From Isoetes taiwanensis (taxonomy: Eukaryota > Streptophyta > Lycopodiopsida > Isoetales > Isoetaceae), in NCBI GenBank assembly GCA_021234155.1, contig JAJEKV010000013.1, positions 13,369,877 to 13,433,876 of the forward strand: a stretch of 64,000 nt of DNA. The letters are read 5' to 3'. The notes under the pieces are model-generated. The model ran no database searches. It had not been told where the DNA came from and saw nothing but the letters and a program-made list of their open reading frames with translations. Of this stretch, positions 1-11,345 are shown piece after piece. How positions within the stretch are numbered: the stretch's first letter is position 1; each line of letters begins with the position of its first letter. The translations under genes and the position numbers were made by a program.

Positions 1-1230
1 TATCAAATGAATATTACCTGAGATCACACATTTCAAAATTATAACTACATTTGACATTGATGACTCTATGAAATGTTTGTGCTGTTTATTAATTAGGCAT
101 CAAGATTGTTTATGAATGAAAAGTACAATATATTTTCTTGACAGCATTTGCCTCTTCTAGATTGCATAGCAAGAGGAATGAAAAGTTATTTTGAATAATG
201 AGTCAACATTTCCTTTAGGACACCTAACGCTTCCAAATTGCATGATTGATTGCAATGGCTGAATGCTAGAAAAGAAGAACATTTGTTCTTACCATAAAAA
301 CATGGAAACTGATTAAATTCAGTAAATTAAAAATTAGCACTGCCAATACTTATGTTCAGCCTGACATCATTTAGAATGAGCTTCAATGGCTAAATTAAGG
401 CTGAACAGAATCTAACTCAAATATGTAGCATAATAACAGGGGGTTGGTTTTGTATTTTTATACTATTTTTTCTATGGTTTTCATATGATTTCGAAAGCGT
501 ATTGCACGAGGACTACTAATTAGTATATCTAGAGTGCACATACGCCTGCATTAATTTTAGTGTTTTTGTTCAATGGTTTAGACCCATGGGCCATGTTGTA
601 TTTTTTGTCAATTAGCTTATTGAGGCTCCTTCACATGCAACCCTCGAGCCATTTAGAAATAGGGTTTGCTGTGATGGCAGAAATTCTGCAGAGGTGGAGC
701 ACTGGTACTTTTAGGCGAAGCAGAGAGTAAGCATCATCGGAACAGAAGCATGGAAATTTCAAGGTCGAATCAGTTTTGTTTGCTAGGTTTGTGAAGATCG
801 AATCGGTTCAAATGCCATGGATAAGGCCACGCATATTTCCTTTTCGAGGTCTTCATTGCCTGCAAGAGCCGCACGACCAGGGAGCAAGGTGAGGAGCACG
901 ACGAACTTCACCAAATTTGAGGATCAGTCTCTCACGAAACATGGCTCTGCTACCTTTATGCATTTCTGTTTTAAATTCACTTGTTTTCTTCTTGCCATCT
1001 ATGCAGACTGAGGCCTCGCCTCTTGTTCAGGCTTTGAAATTGAAGGAGACTAGTGAATATGAGACTGCAGATGCATCTTTTGTTTTGCTTAAGCTCATTT
1101 TTCCAGGTTGTTAAGCGCTAAGGGCGCCGCAGTGGTGTAACAGAGAAATATTTTTCGACTTTCCTCGACCATAAGATGTGCGGCTTTCTCAAAGACTGTA
1201 GATGCATCTTCTGTTCTGCTTCGCTCATTT
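1..1230. other. AT-rich stretch, no recognised gene
   Basis: No reading frame here matches a family I know. Short open frames at 817-1114 are not convincing. A stretch of about 55 bp at 1066-1120 (gactgcagatgcatcttttg...) is repeated imperfectly at 1195-1250, just before the kinase-like relic, so this is locally duplicated, decayed DNA. Confidence 0.5.
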
Positions 1231-1308
1231 TTCCGAGTTGTTTACCGAGATGTGAAGTTACATAACGTGCTTGTGTATTCATTTGGTATCATCTGTGCAG
1301 AGATCTTG
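1231..1308 (+). pseudogene. protein kinase catalytic-loop relic
   Basis: The plus strand reads RVVYRDVKLHNVLV followed directly by YSFGIICAEILTT. The first part resembles the kinase catalytic loop (H/Y-RD-x-K-x-x-N-V-L), the second the subdomain IX motif (DVYSFGI..AEIL) of tyrosine-kinase-like plant kinases. In a working kinase about 30-40 residues, including DFG and the activation loop, lie between them. They are missing here, so no active enzyme is possible. No further kinase sequence is visible on either side. The match is short and could be chance. Confidence 0.33.
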
Positions 1309-1512
1309 ACTACCTGCATTTACTTGCACATCCGTCTTTGGTTCCTCCTCCCACAAAGACCCTTAATATGTTTCAGCGGGTTGCAAAGACCAAGGGTCGC
1401 CATTCTCATTTTCATTCTCATCTTCAACTGGTGGGTTTTGTACCGCACCTTCTCCAGCAAACAGGGCATATGTAGAGGCCGGGCATGCAAACGTCCAGCC
1501 ATTGCATTGTAG

Positions 1513-2497
1513 GTATGGAAGGAAAGAGTAGATGATCACTGTCACTGCAGGGTTTCCCATAATCGGCAACAGAGGAAGAAGTTCATCCGGGCAGCATAGG
1601 AAGACGTTGATCAAATTATTCCTGTGGTTTTTATGTTTCACTCTGATTTAAGCTCTAACTATGTGGTTTTCATGTTCCACTCTGATTTGAGCTCTAACTA
1701 TGTTTGTCCTTCTAGTTAACTATTGCTGGCCTTAGAATTAAAGTCTACAGAGATTGCAAGCATATGAGAAGAGGTAAGTACAGATTTTGTATTTCATTAA
1801 TTTGTGCATCCAGATTTCACATTCAAAATTGTTTTTACAAATCCAGATTTGACAAACTAAGATTGTTATCTGCATCTCCTCTATTCCATTATGATATTTG
1901 TGTCAGTTTTCAGACCAAATATAAAAAATGGCGTTAAAACTACTCCATCTGCTCCATAGTCTCTCCTTTATTTTGCTTTGTTTCTTGTTATTATTTTTGG
2001 TTCACTTGACAATAGGACAAGTTCTGTACATCCTTTTGCGCTCATAGTTTTTTATGGCTTTGCTTCTATTTGTTTGCCATTCAGAAACTAGGAGATTGCA
2101 TACACATTGCTTGAATATCTCAGATGCTCCGCACTTTTCTCATATGCTCAGGTAGAGGCGCATTTTGTTTCCTCATACACAACTGTTGTGGTCATGCCAA
2201 TTTAACATTGTTTTCCAACTCGGTGGATAATAGAAGTGGAACATTGTTCACGTTAATTCAATGCCACTTAAGGGGACATTCGAAGGCAAAACTTTTTAAT
2301 TAGGATATGTAATGAGTTTAAATCCCCTAAAATTTGTTACTGAGATTGCCTCAAAGACACATATAGCTCAACGTTAAATTGTATATGCACATTTCTTGCT
2401 ACCCTTATATTTTAATAAATTCCATCTTCTTCTTGAAACTAAACCCTGATTCGGCATATCAATTCCCCAAGGTCTTTAAGGTTTTTTAAGGTTGTTA
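1513..2497. other. non-coding AT-rich stretch
   Basis: No gene or mobile element is recognised. A short repeated phrase (tggtttttatgtttcactctgatt, in part) occurs at 1625 and 1663. The stretch ends at the MITE boundary. Confidence 0.5.
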
Positions 2498-2999
2498 GGG
2501 CCCGAAGGGCCCAAAATTTTTTTTAATATAACAACCAACACACAATTACTATTAGCATTAATTAACGTAAACCATTGCATTCAACACATTTAAATTAAAT
2601 CCCTCTTAAAACCCCCTTTGGTTTGGGTGCATATTCACACGGGGGGTTACTCCGGGCATCGAGAGCTGTCAGATGGGCATATTTGCCCTTTATTCCTTGA
2701 TCTGGACCGTACATAACGATCCTCGTTTGTGGGGTATGCCTGTACAAGTTTTTGCATGTTGTATATCAAGGTTTGCAAAATACTATAAGATTTGAGGGAA
2801 TATACTTAATGGTGTTAATTTTGTACATGTATTATTAGTTTTTAGGGGCTCTCGCTGCCCGGAGTAACCCCCCGTGTGAATATGCACCCAAACCAAAGGG
2901 GGTTTTAAGGGGGATTTAATTTAAATGTGTTGAATGCAATGGTTTACGTTAATTAATGCTAATAGTAATTGTGTGTTGGTTGTTATATTAAAAAAAATT
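2498..2999. mobile_element. MITE-like element with about 150-bp inverted arms, copy 1
   Basis: Left arm (about 2514-2667) and right arm (about 2847-2999) are nearly perfect reverse complements. Both contain the stretch around CAAACCAAAGGGGG / CCCCCTTTGGTTTG and a CTCCGGGCA-type inner border. About 180 bp of unique middle separates them. The left tip carries GGGCCCGAAGGGCCC (2498-2512), itself a hairpin; the right tip lacks it and stops at the poly-A run, so the right end is truncated. There is no coding capacity, so it would have been moved in trans by a DNA transposase. A second copy lies at 45,395-45,874. The superfamily is not assigned; TTA precedes the left tip, which would fit a TTA target duplication, but the missing right tip prevents a check. 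Confidence 0.85.
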
Positions 3000-4500
3000 C
3001 ATAACCAACCAAGAATCAGCTACCAGCTTTCAACTCCACCAAGGAGGACTATAATCATCAACACTTCATATCTACCCGAAATCAACTTGACATAATAAAT
3101 AGATTTTGGCAAATAAATAACCTTTATTATGCACATTGGCCATTATGTCAAGTCATTGCAACATAGGCAAAGCTAGGTTATATTATTTATAATCAGTTTA
3201 ATAGACTTGTTAGTGTGGCAAATTTAAATATTTCTTAGAGAAAGAAATGCATAGACAAATAAAAGGTTATAAAACAAAATATTTGTTGGGCAAAAAGGAA
3301 GGAAGGAAGGAAGTATATTTGTTGGGCAAAAAGTAGGCACCTTGGAATCTCATGGCCATCTCTGTCAAGGAATGCTTAGACAATACAGTCTGTGTTTTCT
3401 GCATAATGAGTGAACAAAATACTATGGGAACATTGGTGCAAATTTAAAACAGCAGATGCAAATGTCGTACTATTTGTAAGCACTGTAACAGACATGTTTT
3501 ATTCTTAAGCACTTTAATGGACTCATTAGCTGGCAAAGCTACATACTTCATCAACAGTGAAGTGGCATAAGAAGTCATAAAACAAAATATTTGATGGGCA
3601 AAAAAGCAAGTAGTACCTTGGAATCCCAGCCACCCCAGATCTGCCATTCGAAATAGGGTACTAAGGAGGGTTGAAAGAGGCACCACAGGTCTGCCACTCA
3701 GATGTAGAACTGCAAGTATAGTTGTTACCTTTGTAGTTGCTGAAATTATAACATCCCAGTAGAACAAATATTCATTATGTATAGGATTCCACAGAACAAT
3801 TAAGATCAGATGCAAATGCACATTTCAATAAAGAGTAAATAAGATAATGTTCATTTAGCAATGCAGATATAATATGCTAAAAGCATGATAGCTTGATAAA
3901 ACAATAGATTGTTTACAAACCAAGCTTTTGCCCCTGCGATGCAAATTTACAGAAACAAAGCCTAGATCACGAATATAAAACATCATCAAAGATTGTATCC
4001 TAATGGCTACCTTAAATAAAGGTTTGACGAATCAATCCTGCTAATGTACCACATCCCAGTGTCAAGTATTATTGACTAGATATGCCTATTAAGATAAGGT
4101 GGCAGATAAGTAGCTCACCTTATAGCATGCGAGGTCCACTTCACAGGGGCAAAGAATTTGTCATTATGATAATGCAAAAACAATAGATGGCAGCGTTTGA
4201 GGTCCACTTCCTAAGGGCAAATAATTTACAAAAGCAAAAGGTTTAATTCAACCACCACCTGATAGTGATGTTACAATTCAAAACCTGGCTCCATAGATCC
4301 AAAGGAAATACAATTTTGTCATGTAAGAACCTACAATATTATTATATTCAACAATCAGTAGATAGGATTATGACAAACACTGACACATACCAAAGATGGC
4401 TGAGTTTTTTTCCATGTCTGCGTATGAAGTGGCATCTCTGTATTAGTTCAAGAATCAAGATTTGCTAAACCTGAACAGTAAGGCCGAAAAGGCTGAACAG
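3000..4500. other. no recognised gene; local duplication
   Basis: A short segment at 3260-3355 (ataaaacaaaatatttgttgggcaaaaag ... accttggaatc) is repeated in altered form at 3573-3630. GGAAGGAAGGAAGG-type microsatellite occurs at 3297-3312. A minus-strand open frame at 3444-3821 is hydrophobic but matches no family I can name. Confidence 0.5.
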
Positions 4501-4633
4501 TGGATTTGTCAGCCCTTATAAGGATAATGGAACAAAAATAAGCTCCCTATGTGATGCATAGGATGCGTGGATTTGTCAGCCCTTATAAGGATAATGGAAC
4601 AAAAATATGCTCCCTATGTGATGCATAGGATGC
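4501..4633. repeat. 67-bp tandem direct repeat, two copies
   Basis: Copies at 4501-4567 and 4568-4633 both begin tggatttgtcagccctta and end gatgcataggatgc. They differ at only one or two positions, so the duplication is recent. Confidence 0.9.
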
Positions 4634-5204
4634 TGGCAAATTTGTTGCAATTACAAATGGAAACAAAGAGTGATACAACTTTATTGAAGATGACTTTCAT
4701 CTATACCTGCACATCTGCCTCAAAGTGCACATAATGCTTATATGTAGACATGCCCAGGAATTAAATTGGAAATGGAGAGGACACTATGGAGTTTTTAGTT
4801 TCCTGTCTTTATAGAAATATAAACTTTACAAAGATATAATGCTTGAAATGATAATAGAATGATGATAAATACCTGCATATCTACCTCAAAGTGAAATCCG
4901 AGAATCATTTGCTTGTATTCCTTTCATTCCCACCAATGTGGGCCCGGATAATCAGAAAAATAAAATAAGTATGAAGAGCTCGATCATTCGTTTGCAACTC
5001 AACGTCCATATTGATCTGTTTTCCTACAAACTTGTCAAAGGAAGTCATCCTCTGATGTGTAAATAGTAAGTGGGAAATTGAACTGCCAAATTATAGAGCA
5101 CCATGTGAACCATGTGCTTTAATGCAAGCACAAAACTTCCTATAAGAGTACACTGAAATAGGGCTAAGATCTGATGCACAAAACTTGAAGCTATATGGCA
5201 CAAA
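4634..5204. other. no recognised gene
   Basis: AT-rich sequence downstream (in minus-strand sense) of the TCP fragment. It could hold that gene's 3' untranslated region or be intergenic. No motif was recognised. Confidence 0.4.
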
Positions 5205-5576
5205 TTATTTCTGAGTGGGCTTAGCTTGGAGCAAAACTCTCTGTTTGGGTATGACAGTCATGGAGCAATCAGGCAGTTTAAGGCTGGAATGAAAATCAGC
5301 GGAGCGATGGATGGATAAATGGTTGGGTTGAGGGGGCAAATTCCAGTCAGAGGAACGTATCTGAGAAATGGGGATGAAATCGAGAGGCTTGGGCTGAGAG
5401 AAGAGGCTTGGGCTGGTATGAATCCAGTTCTTGCTGGTCTGTTTAATGAGCCACTCGACGGCCTTGCTGGGCTGGTCGTAACCCAGTCGATCCAAAACGT
5501 CGTAGAACTGGATTGCGGTGGAGATCGAGAGCCGGACGCGCCTGTCCCGAGCATCACACAACAACGCGGCCTCCAT
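5205..5576 (-). pseudogene. class II (CIN/CYC-type) TCP transcription factor fragment
   Basis: TCP proteins are plant-specific DNA-binding factors with a basic helix-loop-helix domain of about 59 residues. The minus strand reads [17 protein letters not shown], then [17 protein letters not shown], covering the end of the basic region, helix I, the loop and helix II. AIQFYDV and SKAVEWLI are class II signatures. The start of the basic region, normally KDRHSKV..., is absent: the frame reads EAALLCDA before DRRVRLS. About 75 serine- and proline-rich residues follow, then a stop, far short of the usual 250-400 aa. The missing N-terminus may be an upstream exon I cannot find, because LINE-A begins about 370 bp upstream. 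I favour a truncated or disrupted gene. The start methionine is not reliable. Confidence 0.75.
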
Positions 5577-5928
5577 GCCCTGGCATCAATACGAAAGAAA
5601 TGGATAAGCATCAATACGAAAGAAATGAATAAGAACAAAAAAAAATAATAATAATCCTAAAACCAGGTTATCCACAGCTTCAGAAGATGCATACTTGCAC
5701 CCGGAGCACAAATTCTAAAGCTACCAGAACATGCAAATTCTGGCTTTCAGGGTTCTTGGGAAAATTCGTGGCCTGTTCTTCTGCTTTCGGCAATGGTTAA
5801 CTTTTTGAAATCTGATCTGCCAGCTAAAATCTATGCCATATGCAATTTGCAATCGTGGAGCAAGGGCGGATGAGACTGCCCACGAACCCAAAAGTTCCTT
5901 GGAAATAATACCACGAAAACTTGTCCCG

Positions 5929-5944
5929 AAAACTTGTCCAGATT
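5929..5944 (+). repeat. target-site duplication, left copy (LINE-A)
   Basis: AACTTGTCCAGATT at 5931-5944 (with two more matching A residues before it) recurs directly after the LINE-A poly(A) tail at 9312-9325. This fixes the insertion site. Confidence 0.9.
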
Positions 5945-6280
5945 GGCTATCAACTCACCTGGCCTACTATTAGCAATTGGCTATCAACTCAAACTTGTGA
6001 AACATGGATCATGGCAGGTGATTTCAACAATACTCCTACCTGGGATATGAAAATTGGCAGGGATTTAAATATGTCTACTGATGAGAGAACTCAATGGGAC
6101 CTCTTGCTTGACAGGCATTTCTTACAGCATGTTCCTTCCTCCACATCAGCATATACTTGGTCAAACAAACAAGATGGGAACAATAGGGTGTACTGTGCAC
6201 TCGACAGATACTACATCAACAATATTCAACATGAATTTTGGGATAACTGCTTTGTTCATAGTCCGTCTCTGACCATCAGC
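5945..6280 (+). pseudogene. LINE-A endonuclease (EEP) C-terminal fragment
   Basis: The frame contains TWIMAGDFNNTP, the GDFN motif of exonuclease-endonuclease-phosphatase domains, then HVPSSTSAYTWSN and LDRYYINN, which correspond to the usual x-TW-x-N and S-x-LDR blocks. The N-terminal half with the metal-binding glutamate is lacking. A frameshift or stop near 6290 separates it from the following RT block. Confidence 0.8.
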
Positions 6281-6303
6281 CTCAGTTTTTAATCACCAAG
6301 CAT

Positions 6304-7194
6304 ATGCTATCTATAAAGAGACATGGAAATACTCCCTTCAAGCTAAACTGCTCCCTTCTTGACTCTGAGTCTTTCTGTAATGAATTTACAGCCTTTTATA
6401 ATTCTCTTCCTAGAGTTAGATCTACAAATTCTATGAGATCCTTCTATTCTAACCTTAAGGAATCCAAGTCCTGGATTAAGAAATGGTCAAAACACCTTTA
6501 TGACAGCAAGCTTGCAGAAAAAAGAGCTTATTTACAAGAAATGAAAGAAGTTAGATTGAAACTTCAAGATGACCCCCTAAACATTGACCTTCATTGGCAA
6601 GAGGGGAACCTTGAAATGACCATTAAGACCATTGAAGAATTGGAAGCCAAAGGCTCTTCAATCAGATGTAAGCTTAAGTATCTCTCGAAAATGGACCATG
6701 GGAACTCAAAATTTTTCTACAGGGTGGCCAAATCCAGACTTTTGAAAAGTCAACTTTCTTCAATTATAGATGAGGATGATAATACCTTGGATGACAAAAA
6801 AGAGATATCTAATTATTTTTGCTCCAAATATGCCAATATCTTCTCTCAACCTACTGACACCCCTATTCAAACTGCTGAAGCCAATTCCTTTTCTGACATG
6901 ATTAATAATAATGGTCTTCACAGTGACAATGTTATGTATCATGCTCTAGAGGCCACCCCCTCTGTTGAGGAAATTTTTTCAACTCTCAAAAGTCTGGCCA
7001 AAGGGAAAAGCCCTGGCCCTGATGGCTTACCACCCGAATTTTATATCAAATTCTGGGACATTATTAAAAATGACCTTATGTATATGATCAAAGGTTTCTG
7101 GAACTCGAATCACTTGCACCCTGCTCTTTCTGCTGGTCTCATTACTTTAATTCCAAAGGTTGACAATCCTCAATCTGGACTTCAATTACCATAA
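6304..7194 (+). pseudogene. LINE-A reverse transcriptase N-terminal block
   Basis: An open frame of 296 residues with a charged connector between endonuclease and RT, then KGKSPGPDGLPPEFYIKFW (RT motif 0/1 region) and AGLITLIPK. It ends soon after LIPK, where intact elements continue with the NWRPI block and the catalytic motifs. The remaining RT fingers and palm are absent; the next recognisable block is the post-RT linker at 7200. It is the N-terminal third of an RT domain, with no catalytic aspartates. Confidence 0.85.
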
Positions 7195-7199
7195 GCAAA

Positions 7200-8440
7200 A
7201 TTCAAGGTGGTCTTGGATGCAAAAATCTAATTCTGCAAAGCTATGCTCTGGCAGGTAAATATATCTGGAAATCTTTGTTCATGAACAGTAATCCAGCATC
7301 CATTTTTATCAATTACTGGCTTTCCTGCAACCAACCCAAAAGGCATGCTTCCATCACTCATAATTTGCCCTCTTCAGCTTTCACAATTTTGCAACCTGCC
7401 CCATATATTTCTCCTCTCATGAGAAACATGATTGTTGCTTGGAATAAGGTTCATTTGACTTTTGAACATTCTAGCCTGGAGAAAAGTCACCCCAACACAA
7501 GCATTTTTTGGAACTCTAATCTTTCAAGAGATAGCTCTACTCCTCTAGCTATCAGACACAATAAGCTCTACAAGAAATGGAAAGATTATAATATTCTTAC
7601 TTTTGGTGATCTCTGGGATCAAACTAGATGGATTTCCTGGACTAATTTGAAGCACAAGATCGGAGGTAGTTCTTCTGATAAGATTCTCTTTAAATATATA
7701 ATGCAGAAGGTCAGTACTGTCAATCCTATTGATAATCCCATTATTAATGATTGGACTCTTCTTGGGAAACCAAATTATAGTGTCTCAAAGATCTACAATT
7801 GCTTAAATAAGTCTCGTATGCCTTCAAAAGCAAAATTATACTGGGGCTTCTCCGATGACACTGAAACTAGGCTTTTCAAAAACATTTGGCACTCTTATCT
7901 GCCCCCAAAAATCTCATACTTTGTTTGGCTTATTGCAAACAAAAGCGTGCCTAATTTGGAAATGATCTCTAGGCATTCAAACCAAATTACTCATCCTATA
8001 AACTCAAACTGCCCCCTTGGTTGTGGTAATGTGGAAACACTTGAGCACATCTTTGGGTGTGTCAACCTTACTTCATTCTGGTTATGGTTTGAAAATACTT
8101 TCAACATTCAATGCCCTGCTACCTTGCTGGATTTTATGATGAATGATGATGCTTTTATAAACTCCTTATGTTTTATTGCTTTATGGAATGTATGGAAGCA
8201 TAGACAGATGTCATTATGGAGGTAAAAATATGTCTATATATTGGATAAAAACACAAGTTATTTATGACATTGAAATGGCTGCAACTAGTCAGATGCATGT
8301 AGATAAAGATTATGTGGATAATAAATGGCATAACATTGGTAACTTCATAGGCTCTCATCATCTGTTTAAATTAAATTGTAATGCTACTCTTACTGACATT
8401 GAATGTCTTTCTGCTAGATTACATGATGAGCCTTAGCAGA
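7200..8440 (+). pseudogene. LINE-A C-terminal domain with zf-RVT
   Basis: From 7200 the sequence reads GGLGCKNL then AGKYIWKSL, the conserved post-RT block of plant L1 ORF2 proteins. Near 7890-8130 it reads HSYLPPKISYFVWLI, CPLGCGNVETLEHIFGC and a following W-rich stretch, the zf-RVT cysteine/histidine module. A frameshift near 8225 moves the frame; related C-terminal sequence continues to about 8436, then an unassigned frame (8381-8803) and untranslated sequence lead to the poly(A). Confidence 0.82.
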
Positions 8441-9311
8441 GATTTTAGTACATCTGTTGAGCCAGCTGAATATAGACTTTTCCCAGTACAGAGATTAGTT
8501 CATGACATCCAGTACACAGATGATGGCTTATGGACAGGCCTAGTCAGGGGCATTACAGACATTGATATACCTGATATCCCAGATCATGAAATTGATTGGG
8601 CAATAGAATTTTGCAGAGGCACCTACCTAATGGTACAATTGTGGTGGTTTCTGGAAAGCAACAGCAGAAGGATGGCAGACCAACAATTTGAGTACTACAG
8701 AGAATGCTACTACCATCACAGATGCTTGACAGATGCATATGGCACCCTTATCATCCTGATGTCTTCAACCAATGCTGACAGATTGATTCAAGAGCTAAAC
8801 TAGGGAAATGGAAACACTCTTATTTTGCAACCAAACTTCCAGACCAACCTCGACTACCTTCACTCATATCATTTCCAACCAATTACCTCTTCAATTCTCA
8901 ACCTCTGAATTGTACTCTCATCACCTTGTCCTTATGACCCCACCTACATCTACATATCTTTCACTCTGGATCTTAAACCAAAATCTTTTGCAAGAGCATT
9001 ACTTGGGATCTACAGGTTTTTGTCTTCAGAATGCTGCCTACATCTACTTGAGAGTTGTTCAATTTTCAATCTCCTTTTGGTTCAACTCAGTTGCCGCACT
9101 ACAGGTTCCATGCCTTTCACAAAACAGTTTGCTACCTTATAACTACAAACTTTTTTGCTATGGATATAGCATAACATTTATTTATGTTAATTTTGCTTGC
9201 ATGTTTAATTTTGAGTAGCCAACTCTATGGCTCACTCACATTACTGTACCTTTTTCTATAATTAATGAAAAAAACCCCATTCTCTCTCAAAAAAAAAAAA
9301 AAAAAAAAAAA

Positions 9312-9327
9312 AACTTGTCCAGATTTT
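9312..9327 (+). repeat. target-site duplication, right copy (LINE-A)
   Basis: AACTTGTCCAGATT follows the A-run and matches 5931-5944 exactly. Confidence 0.9.
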
Positions 9328-9446
9328 TGAAAGGACGGAAATATTTTCCGGCCACCGAAAACCTTAAAATCTTAGGAAATCGGTTAAAAAAAATTCCAAA
9401 AATATTTTTCACCATACCGGAAAATCCCAAATTAACAAGATTGATA
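9322..9446 (+). repeat. dispersed repeat, copy related to 58,368-58,492
   Basis: About 125 bp align by eye at roughly 70% identity with 58,368-58,492. Shared words include AGAATCTTAGGAAA/AAAATCTTAGGAAA and CCATACCG(G)AAAA. LINE-A inserted at or next to this repeat. Its nature is unknown. Confidence 0.6.
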
Positions 9447-10430
9447 ATTGATAATGGATGTATAGAATCATATTAAGAATAATAATGAAGGTATAGACAC
9501 ATCGACATGTGATCGAGTGTTTGTAAAACACTAAGGCTACAAAATAAAGCACACCACTAGTTGTAGCTTCCTATACCCATGTTAAATCAATACAAATGCT
9601 TGAGAGCATTTGATGTACAAAACATTTGTGATGAAATCACGAGGAAGAGGGACATCAATAAATTCAATGAATGGTCATCTGTCACTGCAAATTCAAGAGC
9701 AAGTAAATATGCCAAGAACCTCAAAACAGAGAGGAAGTTGATTACCTTAGAGGAAAGGGAACATGATTGCACATGGTTTTGCAAACCCTAGGTGCTTTTT
9801 GATGCTCGAGAAAAGGTAAGCCTCTCATGTAAAAAGACATGTATGGCCGCAAAAGAAAGCAAGCCAACTGCCTTATACAGTATTAAGTAAAAGAGGGGCT
9901 CAACATGCATGCTAAGCCTCTCATGTGAAAAGACCTATTAGAAATACACCACGTGCTCTATAAAAACTAATGGCATAACCTCATACAAATACAACAACAC
10001 AATTATATGCAAACCTTAGCAAACTGGCTGTATATTTATATCTTTGCGCAACGAACCATTTTTTGTGATATTCATTATTGAAAGTGTTGTTTAACTTGAT
10101 ATTGGATGCATTTTTATAAGTCTTCTATTCTCTATCATCAAGTATACAATATCTCACCAAATCATTTTTGTGACAACAAGTTAGGGCGCAACATTGTTAC
10201 GCCCATAGTTGTCAATTCATGGAGTCACACTAGTGGCTATGAGTGCTTAGAAACATGTAAAATCTCGTAATCTTTGATCCCATGGTTTTCATCTAAGTAG
10301 GTCCTACTTATAGTATGGAAACTATTGTCATGGCCTCCAAATTATCTACCTTAACAGGTTATATTGGTCTATTTATAATGCTTCACATGTAAATCTACAT
10401 GATGCATCATTTATACTACTTAGATTATGC
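9447..10430. other. no recognised gene
   Basis: AT-rich sequence with a phrase repeated at 9821-9840 and 9914-9935 (aagcctctcatgt.aaaagac). No supported coding region. Confidence 0.5.
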
Positions 10431-11345
10431 GACTCATCTTTAAGATTTTCATCTCGCTCTCTCTCTGGCACAGTTAGTTTCCCTGTGCAAGACAGACAAA
10501 CATAATAGGTATCTGTGGATGCACGTGCAGAATTGCAGTGGTAGCCCTCTCTTTGTGGCGGCCTGCTACTTCCCACATGCCGAGAGAAACTTCTATCACA
10601 ACCATCCGGGTGTGGCTAGGTTGGAGCCCTATGTCAATCTATACGATGACATACAGCAGCACAAGCAGGAGGGTAGTGTCATGCTCGTTAAAGACTTCAA
10701 TGCTCGCACTGGCACTAAACAATCGATGAGATTTGACCCTCTGACAGATGATGGGTTGCAACTGAGCCCTTCAGAAGGAGCTTGGCCACGGACATCAGTT
10801 GACATTCAGGTCTCACGCTATGGGAGGCAGCAGGTACATTGAGGCCCATCAACAGGAAATGTTCTTCCTCCTGGAACGTCATCCTAGGATCTTCTAGCGA
10901 AGAGTGCTCAGGAGGCCAGTACTGCCCACAGGAAACATCACTCCAGACCAGTGGGGGCAATACCTACAGCAGCTCTACAACCTGAGGGTGTGAAGGGCGG
11001 CATTACCCCCCCCAGTAGGGCCCAGTACTGGAAATCACAGAGGCGGAGGTAGCGCAGGGGTAGCAACATCTAGCCAATGGAAAAATACTAGACCTTGATG
11101 GCGTGCATGCGGAGTTACTCAAGTCCGAAGGACCATCCATGGCACCGGTACTAACCGACATGTTCAACAAGACATTGCGGGAAGGTTTTTCCCCACAATG
11201 GGCCACTAGCAGGGTTGTCCCAATCTACAAGGCAGAAGACCCGCACTGTCCGACCAATTATCAGACCATCGTGATCAGCTCAGTGTTTGCAAAGCTCCTC
11301 ATCGGGATCCTCGAGCAGTAGTTGACAGGATGGGCAGTGGCAGCA
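10430..11345 (+). mobile_element. LINE-B fragment, internally deleted copy
   Basis: 10,507-10,840 matches the endonuclease part of the larger LINE-B copy at 14,552-14,880, including CYFPHAE, LEPYV, LYDDIQQHKQ and a decayed DFNARTG motif (KDFNARTG here, GDFNARTG there). Around 10,845 it jumps to sequence corresponding to about 15,440 of the larger copy, then continues through the RT entry region (TSRVVPIYKA, NYQTI) and stops near 11,345. Several hundred bases are deleted and there is no 3' tail. The protein frames are broken. It is a dead fragment of the same family. Confidence 0.85.

Larger units (their letters stand above)
5945..9311 (+). mobile_element. LINE-A: 5'-truncated L1-type retrotransposon with poly(A) tail
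   Basis: An L1-type non-LTR element bounded by a target-site duplication (5931-5944 / 9312-9325) and ending in about 22 A residues (9291-9312). In order it holds a C-terminal apurinic-type endonuclease piece (GDFN near 6019-6030), an RT N-terminal region (KGKSPGPDGLPPEFY, LITLIPK), a jump past the RT core near 7190, then the linker and a zf-RVT domain (about 7900-8130). Frameshifts separate the blocks. With the YADD-type catalytic box gone and the 5' end missing, it cannot transpose. It lies 370 bp upstream of the TCP fragment on the opposite strand. Confidence 0.92.

Noticed and set aside
3297..3312. GGAA microsatellite as a regulatory element
   Set aside because: Short simple repeat with no associated gene.
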